Below are positions 17,113 to 26,218 of a DNA stretch of 64,000 nucleotides, in pieces; the first letter of the stretch is position 1, and every line of letters starts with the position of its first letter. The notes under the pieces were generated by a model. That model was not told where the DNA came from and did no database searches. It saw only the letters and a list, made by a program, of their open reading frames with translations. This DNA is from an uncultured Oscillibacter sp. GTDB taxonomy: Bacteria; Bacillota; Clostridia; Oscillospirales; Oscillospiraceae. The position numbers and the translations under genes are program-made. The DNA is taken from contig CAJTZK010000003.1 in NCBI GenBank assembly GCA_910583785.1, forward strand, positions 1-64,000. The letters run 5' to 3'.

Positions 17113-18491
17113 GGCGGGTACTCATCGCCAACCGGGGGGAGATTGCCCTCCGGGTCCTCCGGGCCTGCCGGGAGCTGGAGATTGAGACGGTGGCCGCCTA
17201 TTCCGAGGCGGACGCGGAGGCCCTCCATGTTCAGCTGGCCACGGAGTCCGTCTGCATCGGCCCCGCCCGGGCGGCGGACAGCTATTTAAACCAGGACGCT
17301 TTGCTGACGGCGGCCCTGGCCACCGGATGCGACGGCGTGCACCCCGGGTATGGCTTCTTATCCGAGAACCCGGACTTTTCCGACGCCTGCGCCGCCGCGG
17401 GACTGGCCTTCATCGGCCCCTCGGGGGACGCGATCCGCAAGGCGGGCTCTAAGTCCGCCGCCCGGGACTTGATGAAGGCGGCGGGAGTCCCGGTGACCCC
17501 CGGGTCCGACGGCCCCGTCTCCTCGGTGGAGGAGGCCCTGGCGGCGGCGGAAGCCGTGGGCTGGCCCGTGCTGCTGAAAGCCTCCGCCGGAGGCGGGGGC
17601 CGGGGCATCCGCCGCTGCAACGGCCCGGAGGTCCTTCCCTCCGCTTACGCCGAGGCGAAGGCGGAGGCCGCCGCCTGCTTTGGAAACGACGAGATGTACC
17701 TGGAGAAGCTGGTGCTGAACCCCCGCCATGTGGAGGTGCAGATTCTGGCGGACCGCCAGGGGCATGCCATCCACCTGGGGGACCGGGACTGCTCCGTCCA
17801 GCGGAGGAACCAGAAGCTGGTGGAGGAGGCCCCCGCCCCCGGCCTTAGCCCAGAGCTGCGCAGAGCCATGGGAGAGGCCGCCGTCCGGGCGGCGGAGGCC
17901 GTGGGCTACGAGGGCGCCGGGACCGTGGAATTCCTGGTGGACGGGGAGACGTTTTACTTCATGGAAATGAACACCCGCATCCAGGTGGAACACGGCGTCA
18001 CGGAGCTGGTCACCGGAGTGGACCTGGTGCGCCAGCAGCTGCGGATCGCCTCCGGCCTGCCCCTGGACATTGGCCAGGAGGACGTCCGGATCCGGGGCTG
18101 CGCCATGGAGTGCCGCATCAACGCCGAGGACCCCCACGGGGACTTCTGCCCCTGCCCGGGCAAGGTGGAGTTCCTCCACTTCCCCGGCGGCGCGGGGGTC
18201 CGGGTGGACTCCTGCCTCTACAACGGCTGCACCATGTCCCCCTATTACGATTCCCTGGCCGCCAAGGTCCTGGCCCACGGGGCCACCCGGCTGGAGGCCA
18301 TCCGCAAGCTCCGCCGCTGTTTGGAGGAATTCACCCTGGAGGGTTTCCCCACCAACGCGGAACTGTCCTATGAAATTTTGTTCCACCCCGTCTTTGTCCG
18401 GGGGCGCTGCGCCACGGGCTTTCTGGACGCGCACCTGCCAGAGCTGCTGGACTTCAGCCGCCGGGTGGAGGAACGGGAGGCTGAGGTATGA
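17106..18491 (+). CDS. accC: Biotin carboxylase subunit
   Basis: A 461-residue ATP-grasp enzyme that carboxylates the biotin on AccB. It begins MLRRVLIANRGEIALRVLRA, the family start, has a Gly-rich ATP loop (KASAGGGGRGIRRC near 160-172), and the EMNTRIQVEHGVTE catalytic segment near 290. The length is normal. It overlaps accD by four bases. Confidence 0.96.
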   Translation: MLRRVLIANRGEIALRVLRACRELEIETVAAYSEADAEALHVQLATESVCIGPARAADSYLNQDALLTAALATGCDGVHPGYGFLSENPDFSDACAAAGLAFIGPSGDAIRKAGSKSAARDLMKAAGVPVTPGSDGPVSSVEEALAAAEAVGWPVLLKASAGGGGRGIRRCNGPEVLPSAYAEAKAEAAACFGNDEMYLEKLVLNPRHVEVQILADRQGHAIHLGDRDCSVQRRNQKLVEEAPAPGLSPELRRAMGEAAVRAAEAVGYEGAGTVEFLVDGETFYFMEMNTRIQVEHGVTELVTGVDLVRQQLRIASGLPLDIGQEDVRIRGCAMECRINAEDPHGDFCPCPGKVEFLHFPGGAGVRVDSCLYNGCTMSPYYDSLAAKVLAHGATRLEAIRKLRRCLEEFTLEGFPTNAELSYEILFHPVFVRGRCATGFLDAHLPELLDFSRRVEEREAEV

Positions 18492-19342
18492 GCGGCATCT
18501 TTGCCAAGCGACGGGCCCGGCTGCTGGCTATGAAGGCCATCCGGGACAACTATGTCCCGGGGGACCAGCTGGTGGCCTGCCCCAAGTGCGGCGGGGAGAG
18601 CCAGCGGAAGGACGTGGCGGGGAACCTCTCTGTCTGCCCCCTCTGCGGGTATCACTTCCCCATCGGGGCCTATTACCGCCTCAGTACCATCCTGGACCCG
18701 GGGAGCTTCCGGGAGCTGAACGGGAAGCTCCCCGCCGCTGATCCCCTGTCCTTCCCCGGCTACCGGGAGAAGCAGCGCCTCGCCCAGCGGAAGACCGGCC
18801 TCACGGAGGCCGCCGTCACCGCCACCGGAACCATCGGCGGGCGGAAGTGCGTGACGGGCGTGCTGGACAGCCGCTTCCTGATGGGCAGCATGAGCGCCGC
18901 CGTGGGGGAGAAGATCACCCTGGCCATTGAGTACGCCGCGAAGAACAAGCTGCCCCTGATCCTTTTCTCCGCCAGCGGCGGGGCCCGGATGCAGGAGGGT
19001 ATTCTCTCCCTGATGCAGATGGCCAAGACGTCCGCGGCCCTGGCCCGGTTTTCGGACAAGGGGCTGCTGTACATCTCCGTCTTGACGGACCCCACCACCG
19101 GGGGCGTCACCGCCAGCTTTGCCTCCCTGGGGGATATCATCCTGGCAGAACCGGGGGCTTTAATTGGCTTCGCCGGGCCCCGGGTGATTCAGCAGACCAT
19201 CGGCGAGACCCTGCCGGAGGGCTTCCAGCGGGCGGAATACCAGGAGGAGCACGGCTTCGTAGACGCGGTGGTCCCCCGGGGAGAGCTCCGGGAGACCCTG
19301 GAGCGCCTCCTGCGGCTCCACGAGAAAGGAGGCCGCGCATGA
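18488..19342 (+). CDS. accD: Acetyl-CoA carboxylase carboxyltransferase beta subunit
   Basis: A 284-residue carboxyltransferase half with an N-terminal zinc ribbon (CPKCGG near 36 and CPLCGY near 55) and the crotonase-like core with SASGGARMQEGILSLMQM and DPTTGGVTASFA. It acts with AccA to move the carboxyl group to acetyl-CoA, making malonyl-CoA. The start overlaps the accC stop as ATGA, and the stop overlaps accA in the same manner. Confidence 0.96.
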   Translation: MSGIFAKRRARLLAMKAIRDNYVPGDQLVACPKCGGESQRKDVAGNLSVCPLCGYHFPIGAYYRLSTILDPGSFRELNGKLPAADPLSFPGYREKQRLAQRKTGLTEAAVTATGTIGGRKCVTGVLDSRFLMGSMSAAVGEKITLAIEYAAKNKLPLILFSASGGARMQEGILSLMQMAKTSAALARFSDKGLLYISVLTDPTTGGVTASFASLGDIILAEPGALIGFAGPRVIQQTIGETLPEGFQRAEYQEEHGFVDAVVPRGELRETLERLLRLHEKGGRA

Positions 19343-20151
19343 GCAGCCTGACTGCCGCGGAACGGGTGGCTGTGGCCCGGCACCCCCAGCGGCCCAATAT
19401 TACGGATATCATCGGCGCCCTCTTCACGGATTTCTTCGAACAGAAGGGGGACCGCCTGTGCCGGGAGGACCCGGCCATTTTGGGTGGCGTGGCCCTGTAC
19501 CACGGGAGGCCCGTCACCGTCATCGGCACCCGGAAGGGGAAGACGGCAGAGGAGAGCATCCGCTGCAACTTCGGCATGCCGGGGCCCGAGGGCTACCGGA
19601 AGGCCCTGCGGCTGATGAAGCAGGCGGAGAAGTTCCGCCGCCCGGTGTTCACCTTCATTGACACCTCCGGGGCCTACCCCGGCCTGGAGGCCGAGGCCCG
19701 GGGCCAGGGGGAGGCCATCGCCCGGAACCTGATGGAGATGAGCCGCCTCACTATCCCGGTCATCGCCGTGATTACTGGCGAGGGCAACAGCGGCGGGGCC
19801 CTGGCCCTGGGGGTGGCCAACCGGGTGCTGATGCTGGAAAACGCGGTCTACGCCATTCTCTCCCCGGAGGGCTTCGCCTCCATCCTCTGGCGGGACGCGG
19901 GACGGCACGAGGAGGCCTGCGGCCTGATGAAGCTCACCGCCCCGGACCTGCTGGCCCTGGGAATTGTGGACGACGTGGTTCCGGAGCCGGAGGGCGGAGC
20001 CCACCTGGCCCCGGAGGCCGCCTTCCGGGCCCTGGACCGGGCCCTGGACCGTCATTTGGCGGCGCTCTTGAAAGAGAGCGGCGGGAGCCTGGCGTCCGGC
20101 CGCTATCAGAAATTTAGAAAAATGGGCGCGGCCCCCAAGGAGGAACCATGA
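19339..20151 (+). CDS. accA: Acetyl-CoA carboxylase carboxyltransferase alpha subunit
   Basis: A 270-residue partner of AccD. Visible family motifs are RPNITDII, IDTSGAYPGLEAEARGQGEAIA, GEGNSGGALALGV and SPEGFASILW. It is shorter at the N-terminus than the E. coli protein, as is usual in Firmicutes where the first helical region is reduced. It is translationally coupled to both neighbours. Confidence 0.95.
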   Translation: MSSLTAAERVAVARHPQRPNITDIIGALFTDFFEQKGDRLCREDPAILGGVALYHGRPVTVIGTRKGKTAEESIRCNFGMPGPEGYRKALRLMKQAEKFRRPVFTFIDTSGAYPGLEAEARGQGEAIARNLMEMSRLTIPVIAVITGEGNSGGALALGVANRVLMLENAVYAILSPEGFASILWRDAGRHEEACGLMKLTAPDLLALGIVDDVVPEPEGGAHLAPEAAFRALDRALDRHLAALLKESGGSLASGRYQKFRKMGAAPKEEP

Positions 20152-21098
20152 ACGGAATCAAAATTCGGGGTACCGGAATGGGCGCGCCCACGAAGCTGGT
20201 GACGAACCGGGACCTGGAGAAGATTGTAGAGACGAACGGCGAGTGGATCGTCTCCCGCACCGGCATTCAAACCCGGCATCACTGCGCCGGGGAGGAGACC
20301 TTTTCCGCCATGACCGCCCAGGCGGCCCGCCGGGCCCTGGAGGACGCGGGGGTCCCGCCGGAGGAGATCGGGGCCTGCATCGTGGCGACGGTGACGCCGG
20401 AAACCATGGTCCCCTCCGCCGCCTGTATGCTCCAGCGGGAACTGGGGCTTCCGGAGGACATTCCCTGCTTTGATTTAGGGGCGGCCTGTACGGGCTTTTT
20501 GTTTGCCCTCCATACCATGGAGTGCCTGTTAAACGCCTCTCCCCGGAAATTCGGCCTGGTGGTGGGAGCGGAGAACCTGAGCCGGTGCATCGACTGGTCC
20601 GACCGGGGGACCTGTATCCTCTTCGGGGACGGAGCCGGGGCCGCCGTGGTGGAGTGCCGGGAGGGCTGGCCCTCTATTTCCGCCATCATGGGCTGCCATG
20701 GCAGCAAGGAGCTGCTCCGCCTGCCCGGCCCGGGGGCGGGGGAGCCCGGCCTCATCTCCATGGAGGGCACCCGGGTCTTTAAATTCGCCGTGGAGGCGGT
20801 GCCCTGGTGCGTGGACCAGGTGCTGAAAAAGACGGGCCGGACCGTGGAGGACGTGGACTTCTTCGTCTTCCACCAGGCCAACGCCCGGATCATTGACCTG
20901 GCGGTGCGGAAATACCGCATCCCGCCGGAGAAGTACTATAAAAATATCGCCGAATACGGCAACACCTCCGCCGCCAGCATCCCCCTGGTTCTCAGCGAAC
21001 TCCGGGAACAGGGGAAGATCGGCCCCGGCAGCCGTCTTCTAGCCGTGGGCTTCGGCGGCGGCCTGACCTGGGGCGGCTGCCTGATTGAGTTTGCATAA
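20148..21098 (+). CDS. fabH: 3-oxoacyl-ACP synthase III
   Basis: A 316-residue condensing enzyme that starts the chain from acyl-CoA and malonyl-ACP. The catalytic triad is present: Cys114 (GAACTGF), His242 (FHQAN) and Asn272 (YGNTS). It overlaps accA by four bases. Its last 25 bases are duplicated 156 bases downstream, flanking a hairpin-rich insert. Confidence 0.96.
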   Translation: MNGIKIRGTGMGAPTKLVTNRDLEKIVETNGEWIVSRTGIQTRHHCAGEETFSAMTAQAARRALEDAGVPPEEIGACIVATVTPETMVPSAACMLQRELGLPEDIPCFDLGAACTGFLFALHTMECLLNASPRKFGLVVGAENLSRCIDWSDRGTCILFGDGAGAAVVECREGWPSISAIMGCHGSKELLRLPGPGAGEPGLISMEGTRVFKFAVEAVPWCVDQVLKKTGRTVEDVDFFVFHQANARIIDLAVRKYRIPPEKYYKNIAEYGNTSAASIPLVLSELREQGKIGPGSRLLAVGFGGGLTWGGCLIEFA

Positions 21099-21255
21099 GC
21101 CATGTAACCGTTCTCCCCGGGCCCCCGCAAAATCAGCAGATTTTGTGGGGAGAGGAGGAAGGAATGGAGCGGGCGCAGTCCCCGCCCTCAGGCGGGGACG
21201 GAGCAGAGCGGAATTTCTTCCGACGAGGGTGGCTGCCTGATTGAGTTTGCGTAAG
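21075..21255. repeat. Duplicated fabH 3' end flanking a two-hairpin insert
   Basis: The last bases of fabH (21075-21099, starting GGCTGCCTGATTGAGTTTGC) recur at 21231-21255 with one change. Between them lie two strong hairpins: 21123-21134 with 21139-21150, and 21178-21186 with 21191-21199 (GTCCCCGCC-CTCA-GGCGGGGAC). No T-tail follows, so these are not plain terminators. The arrangement looks like a small inserted repeat with a long target duplication, or a tandem duplication followed by insertion. Confidence 0.6.
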
Positions 21256-21264
21256 GAGCAAGAT

Positions 21265-22203
21265 ATGAAGAAGCTGAACGAAATCCTGGGGACCGAGTTC
21301 CCCATTATACAGGGCGGCATGGCCAATATCGCCACCGGGGAGTTTGCCGCCGCCTGTTCCAACGCCGGGGCCCTGGGCATGATCGCCACCGGGGGCTGGG
21401 ACGCGGAGCGGCTCCGGAAGGAAATCCGCCGGGCCCGGGAACTGACCGATAAGCCCTTTGGCGTCAACCTGATGCTGATGAGCCCCTACGCCGCCGGAAT
21501 CGCCCAGGTGATTCTGGAAGAGGGCGTCCAGGTGGTCACCACCGGGGCGGGCAATCCCGGGCAGTACATTCCCGCCTGGAAAGAGGCCGGGATTAAGGTC
21601 ATTCCCGTCGTCGCGGCGGCGGTGCTGGCAAAACGGCTGAGCCGCTATGGCGTGGACGCCTTCGTGGCCGAGGGCATGGAGTCCGGGGGCCATGTGGGAG
21701 AGATGACTACCATGGCCCTGGTGCCCCAGGTTATCGACGCGGTGGACGTGCCCGTCATCGCCGCCGGGGGCATTGCCGACGGGCGGCAGATGGCGGCGGC
21801 CCTGGCCCTGGGGGCCAGCGGCGTCCAGGTGGGCACGTGTTTGCTGGCTAGCCAGGAGTGCCCCATTCATGAAAACTACAAACAGGCCGTTTTGAAGGCC
21901 AAGGACAGCGACACCACCGTTACGGGCCGCTCCATCGGCGGCCCGGTGCGGGTGCTGAAAAATAAGATGGCCCGGGAGTACCTGGCCCTGGAGAAGCGGG
22001 GAGCTACGCTGGAGGAGCTGGAGACCGTCACCCTGGGGGGCCTCCGCCGGGCTGTGCTGGAGGGGGACGTGGACCGCGGCAGCGTCATGATGGGCCAGGT
22101 GGCTGGCATGGTCCATGAGGTCCGGCCCCTGCGGCAGATTTTTGAAGAGCTGGCCAGCGGGGGAAAGGCCGTCCTGGAACAGGTGCACCAGGAATGGCGG
22201 TAA
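21265..22203 (+). CDS. fabK: Enoyl-ACP reductase II (FMN-dependent)
   Basis: A 312-residue flavoenzyme that does the last reduction of each elongation round, replacing FabI. It has the FabK/nitronate monooxygenase barrel: FPIIQGGMANIATGEFAAA at the start, TGAGNPG near 95, EGMESGGHVGEM near 140 and AAGGIADGRQM near 175. The ATG at 21265 follows AAGGAG. No FabI-type gene is seen in the window, so this is probably the operon's enoyl reductase. Confidence 0.92.
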   Translation: MKKLNEILGTEFPIIQGGMANIATGEFAAACSNAGALGMIATGGWDAERLRKEIRRARELTDKPFGVNLMLMSPYAAGIAQVILEEGVQVVTTGAGNPGQYIPAWKEAGIKVIPVVAAAVLAKRLSRYGVDAFVAEGMESGGHVGEMTTMALVPQVIDAVDVPVIAAGGIADGRQMAAALALGASGVQVGTCLLASQECPIHENYKQAVLKAKDSDTTVTGRSIGGPVRVLKNKMAREYLALEKRGATLEELETVTLGGLRRAVLEGDVDRGSVMMGQVAGMVHEVRPLRQIFEELASGGKAVLEQVHQEWR

Positions 22204-23282
22204 CCATCCGGGGAAAAACCCTGGCGGTGCCCATTGTACAGGGAGGCATGGGCATTGGCGTCAGCCTGGAGCGGCTGGCGGGGGCCGTGGCGGCCAATGG
22301 GGGCATGGGCACCCTGTCCGCCGCCCTCTGCGGCTTCCGGGAACCGGACTTCCCGGTGAACCCCCGGGAGGCGGACCTCCGGGCCCTGGCCCGGCAGGTG
22401 GGAAGGGCGAAGGAGCTCGCCAAGGGCGCGGGCCTGGTGGCCGTGAACGTCATGGTAGCCGCCGCCCAGTATGCCGCCAGCGTGCGCACCGCCCTCCGGG
22501 CGGAGGTGGACGCGGTGGTCTGCGGCGCGGGCCTGCCCAAGGACTTGCCAGGCCTGGCGGCGGAGGCAGGAAACGAGGACGCGGCCCTGGCCCCGGTGGT
22601 CAGCGGGGGCCGCTCCGCCGCCCTGATCTGCAAATTGTGGGATCGGCGCTATGGCCGGGTGCCGGACTTCGTGGTGCTGGAGGGCCCCCTGGCCGGGGGG
22701 CACCTGGGCTTTTCCCCCCAGGAGGCCCGGGAGGCCCAGGCGGGACGGCCCCGCCCCTTGTCCGCCCTGCTGGCGGAGGTGCTGGAATCCCTGGCCCCCT
22801 TCCGGGAGAAGTACGGGAGGGATATCCCGGTTTTCGTGGCCGGAGGCGTGAAGAACGGCGGGGAAATGCGGGGCTATATGGACCAAGGCGCGGCGGGGGC
22901 CCAGTTTGCCACCCGTTTCATCGCCACGGAGGAGTGCGACGCCAGCCCCGGCTATAAGCGGGCGCTTCTGAACGCGGGAGCGGAGGACGTTACCATCGTT
23001 CAAAGCCCCGTGGGTATGCCGGGCCGGGCCCTGAGAAGCCCGCTGATCCAGCGGGTAGAGGCGGGGACGCAGCCGGAGATCACCCGATGCGGCCGATGCC
23101 TTTCCGCCTGCGACTGCAGGACCGCCCCTTACTGCATTTCCAAGGCCCTCATCGCCGCCGTGGAGGGGGACTGGGAGAACGGCCTGTTCTTCTGCGGGGC
23201 CAACGCTGGGGAGGTCCGGGAGCTTTCCACGGTAAAGGAACAGATGGACCAGATTTTAGATGAATGGAGGACCGCGCCATGA
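22194..23282 (+). CDS. FabK paralogue, nitronate monooxygenase family flavoprotein
   Basis: A 362-residue TIM-barrel flavoprotein related to FabK and 2-nitropropane dioxygenase. It begins with PIVQGGMGIGVSLERLAGAVAANGG, has VCGAGLPKDLP near 108, LEGPLAGGHLGF near 160 and FVAGGVKNGGEM near 220. It carries a C-terminal Cys-rich segment (CGRC, CDC, and a further Cys, about 301-315) that FabK lacks and that could bind a metal or Fe-S centre. It overlaps fabK by ten bases and fabD by four, so it is made with the fatty acid enzymes. Its substrate cannot be told from sequence; it may be a second reductase or a repair enzyme. Confidence 0.8.
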   Translation: MAVTIRGKTLAVPIVQGGMGIGVSLERLAGAVAANGGMGTLSAALCGFREPDFPVNPREADLRALARQVGRAKELAKGAGLVAVNVMVAAAQYAASVRTALRAEVDAVVCGAGLPKDLPGLAAEAGNEDAALAPVVSGGRSAALICKLWDRRYGRVPDFVVLEGPLAGGHLGFSPQEAREAQAGRPRPLSALLAEVLESLAPFREKYGRDIPVFVAGGVKNGGEMRGYMDQGAAGAQFATRFIATEECDASPGYKRALLNAGAEDVTIVQSPVGMPGRALRSPLIQRVEAGTQPEITRCGRCLSACDCRTAPYCISKALIAAVEGDWENGLFFCGANAGEVRELSTVKEQMDQILDEWRTAP

Positions 23283-24217
23283 AGCTCGGTTTCTTATACG
23301 CCGGACAGGGCAGCCAGCACCCCGGCATGGGGGCGGATTTGTACGAGGCGTACCCCGCCTTCCGGCAGGTGCTGGACGCCGCCCAGGCGGAGGTGGACTT
23401 TGACTTGAAGCGGACCTGCTTCGAGGACCCGGAGGGCGTGTTGAACCAGACCCGTTATACCCAGCCCTGCATGGTGGCCTTTGCCGCCGGGCTGACGGCG
23501 GTGCTGAGGGAGAAGGGCATCGTCCCCTCGGCGGCGGCGGGCCTCTCCCTGGGGGAGTATTCCGCCCTTCACGCCGCGGGTGTTTTTGACGCGGAGACGG
23601 CGGTCCGCCTGGTGGCTTTCCGGGGGAAGGCCATGGAGGAGGCCGCCAAGGGCCGCGACAGCGCCATGGTGGCCGTCCTGGGCCTGGACCGGGAGCCCCT
23701 CCAGGCCGCCTGCGCGGCGGCGGGGGACCTGGGAACTGTGGTGATTGCCAACTACAACTGCCCCGGCCAGCTGGTCCTCGGCGGGGACAAAGCGGCGGTG
23801 GAGAAGGCCGCCGCCCTGGCCAAGGAGAGGGGGGCCAAGCGCTGCATGCCCCTGAAGGTCAGCGGCCCCTTCCACACGCCCTTGATGAAGCCCGCCGGGG
23901 AGGCGCTGGAGGCCTGCTTCCGGAACGTCTCCTTTGCGGAGCCGGGAATCCCGGTCCTCTTTAACTGCCTGGGCCGGGAGAGGGAGGCCGGGGACGCCAT
24001 TCCCGCCCTGCTGGTCCGGCAGGTCCAGGGCAGCGTTTACATGGAGGATACCATCCGCCGCATGGGGGCGATGGGCCTGGACGCCCTGGTGGAGATCGGC
24101 CCGGGGAAGGCCCTCAGCGGCTTTGTAAAGAAAACCCTTCCCGGCTTCCCGGTGTACGCCGTGGAGACTCCGGCGGACGTGGAGGCCCTGGAAGGGCAGA
24201 TAAAGGAGAACGGATGA
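23279..24217 (+). CDS. fabD: Malonyl-CoA:ACP transacylase
   Basis: A 312-residue enzyme that loads malonate onto ACP. It starts with FLYAGQGSQHPGMG, has the nucleophile Ser90 in GLSLGEYSAL, and the later His in SGPFHTPLM. The ATG at 23279 overlaps the preceding stop (ATGA); the open frame begins five codons earlier. Confidence 0.96.
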   Translation: MKLGFLYAGQGSQHPGMGADLYEAYPAFRQVLDAAQAEVDFDLKRTCFEDPEGVLNQTRYTQPCMVAFAAGLTAVLREKGIVPSAAAGLSLGEYSALHAAGVFDAETAVRLVAFRGKAMEEAAKGRDSAMVAVLGLDREPLQAACAAAGDLGTVVIANYNCPGQLVLGGDKAAVEKAAALAKERGAKRCMPLKVSGPFHTPLMKPAGEALEACFRNVSFAEPGIPVLFNCLGREREAGDAIPALLVRQVQGSVYMEDTIRRMGAMGLDALVEIGPGKALSGFVKKTLPGFPVYAVETPADVEALEGQIKENG

Positions 24218-24960
24218 TGAATTTCGAGGGAAAGAGCGCCCTGGTCACTGGCGGAAGCCGCGGGCTGGGCCGGGCCGTCTGCCTGGAGCTGGCGGCGGGC
24301 GGGGCCAATGTGGCCTTCTGCTACGCCGGAAACGAGGCCGCGGCCCAGGAGACCCTCCGGGCTGTGGAAGCCCTGGGGGCCAAGGCCCTGGCGGTGCGCT
24401 GCGACGTGTCGGATGCGGAACAGGTGGACGCGCTGGCGGAGGCTGTCCTGGAGGCCTTTGGCCGGATTGACATTTTGGTGAACAACGCCGGGATTACCCG
24501 GGACAACCTGCTGATGCGCATGAGCGAGGCAGACTTTGACGCGGTGGTGGCCGCCAATCTGAAGGGGACCTTTCTCTGCATGAAGGCGGTTTCCAAGCGG
24601 ATGCTGAAGCAGCGTTACGGCCGCATTGTGAACCTGAGCAGCGTGGTGGCCCTCCGGGGCAACGCCGGGCAGGTGAACTACGCCGCCAGCAAGGCGGGGA
24701 TCGTCGGTATGACGAAATCCCTGGCCAAGGAACTGGCCTCCCGGGGGGTGACCGTCAACGCCGTGGCCCCGGGCTTTATTGAGACGGATATGACCGCCGC
24801 TTTGTCCGAGTCCGCCCGGGCCGCCGCCCAGGGGAGCATCCCCATGAACCGCCTGGGCACGCCGGAGGACGTAGCGAAGGCTGTGGCCTTCCTGGCCAGC
24901 GGCGGCGCCGCCTATATCACCGGACAAGTGCTGGCGGTAGACGGCGGCATGGCGATGTGA
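24214..24960 (+). CDS. fabG: 3-oxoacyl-ACP reductase
   Basis: A 248-residue short-chain dehydrogenase. The NADPH site TGGSRGLGRAV, the NNAG motif near 88, and the catalytic Ser/Tyr/Lys (LSSVV; NYAASKAG with Tyr156 and Lys160) are all present. It starts ATGATG after AAGGAGAA; either ATG may be used. It overlaps fabD. Confidence 0.96.
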   Translation: MMNFEGKSALVTGGSRGLGRAVCLELAAGGANVAFCYAGNEAAAQETLRAVEALGAKALAVRCDVSDAEQVDALAEAVLEAFGRIDILVNNAGITRDNLLMRMSEADFDAVVAANLKGTFLCMKAVSKRMLKQRYGRIVNLSSVVALRGNAGQVNYAASKAGIVGMTKSLAKELASRGVTVNAVAPGFIETDMTAALSESARAAAQGSIPMNRLGTPEDVAKAVAFLASGGAAYITGQVLAVDGGMAM

Positions 24961-24974
24961 TAGGAGGTTTGACT

Positions 24975-26216
24975 ATGGAACGACGGAGAGTCGTCATCAC
25001 GGGCCTGGGGGCCGTTACTCCCTTGGGCCTTACCGCTGGCGGGAGCTGGCGGGCCGTCCGGGAGGGCGTGTGCGGCATTGGGCCCATCACCGCCTACGAT
25101 CCTGCTGGCATGAAGGTCCAGCTGGCCGCGGAGGTCAAGGGCTTCGACCCCGATGCCCTCTTTGGGAAGATGGAGGCCAAGCGCATGGGGCGCTTTACCC
25201 AGTTTGCCCTGGCTGCCGCCCGGGAGGCCCTGGCGGACAGTGGCTTCCGGGTGGAAGAGGCCGACGCGAAACGCTGCGGCGTCATGGTTTCCAGCGGCAT
25301 TGGCGGCATCGGCATCACAGAGGAGGAGCACGACCGGGGGCTGGCCCGGGGGTGGGACCGGGTGTCCCCCTTCTTCATTCCCACGGGCATCTGCAACATG
25401 GCCGCCGGGCGGGTGGCCATTGACGCGGGCTTCCGGGGAATGTGCACCTGCCCGGTCACCGCCTGCGCCGGGGGCACCAACGCCGTGGGGGACGCCTTCC
25501 GCTCCATCCGGGACGGCTATGCCGACGCGTGCCTCTGCGGCGGCAGCGAGGCGGCCCTGACGCCTTTGGCCGTGGGGGGCTTTACCTCCATGAAGGCCCT
25601 GTCCCAGGCGGTGGACCCCAGCCGGGCCTCCATTCCCTTTGACGCGGAGCGCAGCGGCTTTGTCATGGGAGAGGGCGCGGGCGTCCTCCTGCTGGAGGAG
25701 CTGGACCACGCCCAGGCCCGGGGGGCGGAGATTTACGCCGAGGTTCTTGGCTACGGCGCCACCTGCGACGCCTACCACATGACCGCCCCCCGGCCTGACG
25801 GAAGCGGCGGCGCGGACGCCATGGCCCTGGCCCTGGCCGACGGCGGCGTGAGGCCGGAGGAAGTGGACTATATCAACGCCCATGGGACCTCCACCCACCT
25901 GAACGACGCGGGGGAGACCGCCGCCATCAAGACGGTCTTCGGGGATCACGCCTACCGGCTGGCCGTCAGTTCCACCAAGTCCATGACGGGCCACATGCTG
26001 GGGGCGGCGGGGGCCGTGGAGGCCATCTTCACCGCCCTGGCCCTGCGGGATGGGTACATTCCCGCCACTATCCACTACCAGATTCCGGACCCGGCGTGCG
26101 ACCTGGACGTCGTTCCAAACCAGGGCCGGGAGGCGGATATCCGCTGTGCCCTGTCCAATTCCCTGGGCTTCGGCGGGCACAACGGCTGCCTGTTATTCAA
26201 GAAATGGGAGGCGTGA
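24975..26216 (+). CDS. fabF: 3-oxoacyl-ACP synthase II
   Basis: A 413-residue elongation condensing enzyme. The active-site Cys164 lies in VTACAGGTNAVGDA, and the two His are in NAHGTSTHLND and TGHMLGAAGAVE. The ATG at 24975 follows TAGGAGG by eight bases; the frame is open six codons further back. Its stop is close to the fabZ start. Confidence 0.96.
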   Translation: MERRRVVITGLGAVTPLGLTAGGSWRAVREGVCGIGPITAYDPAGMKVQLAAEVKGFDPDALFGKMEAKRMGRFTQFALAAAREALADSGFRVEEADAKRCGVMVSSGIGGIGITEEEHDRGLARGWDRVSPFFIPTGICNMAAGRVAIDAGFRGMCTCPVTACAGGTNAVGDAFRSIRDGYADACLCGGSEAALTPLAVGGFTSMKALSQAVDPSRASIPFDAERSGFVMGEGAGVLLLEELDHAQARGAEIYAEVLGYGATCDAYHMTAPRPDGSGGADAMALALADGGVRPEEVDYINAHGTSTHLNDAGETAAIKTVFGDHAYRLAVSSTKSMTGHMLGAAGAVEAIFTALALRDGYIPATIHYQIPDPACDLDVVPNQGREADIRCALSNSLGFGGHNGCLLFKKWEA

Positions 26217-26218
26217 CA

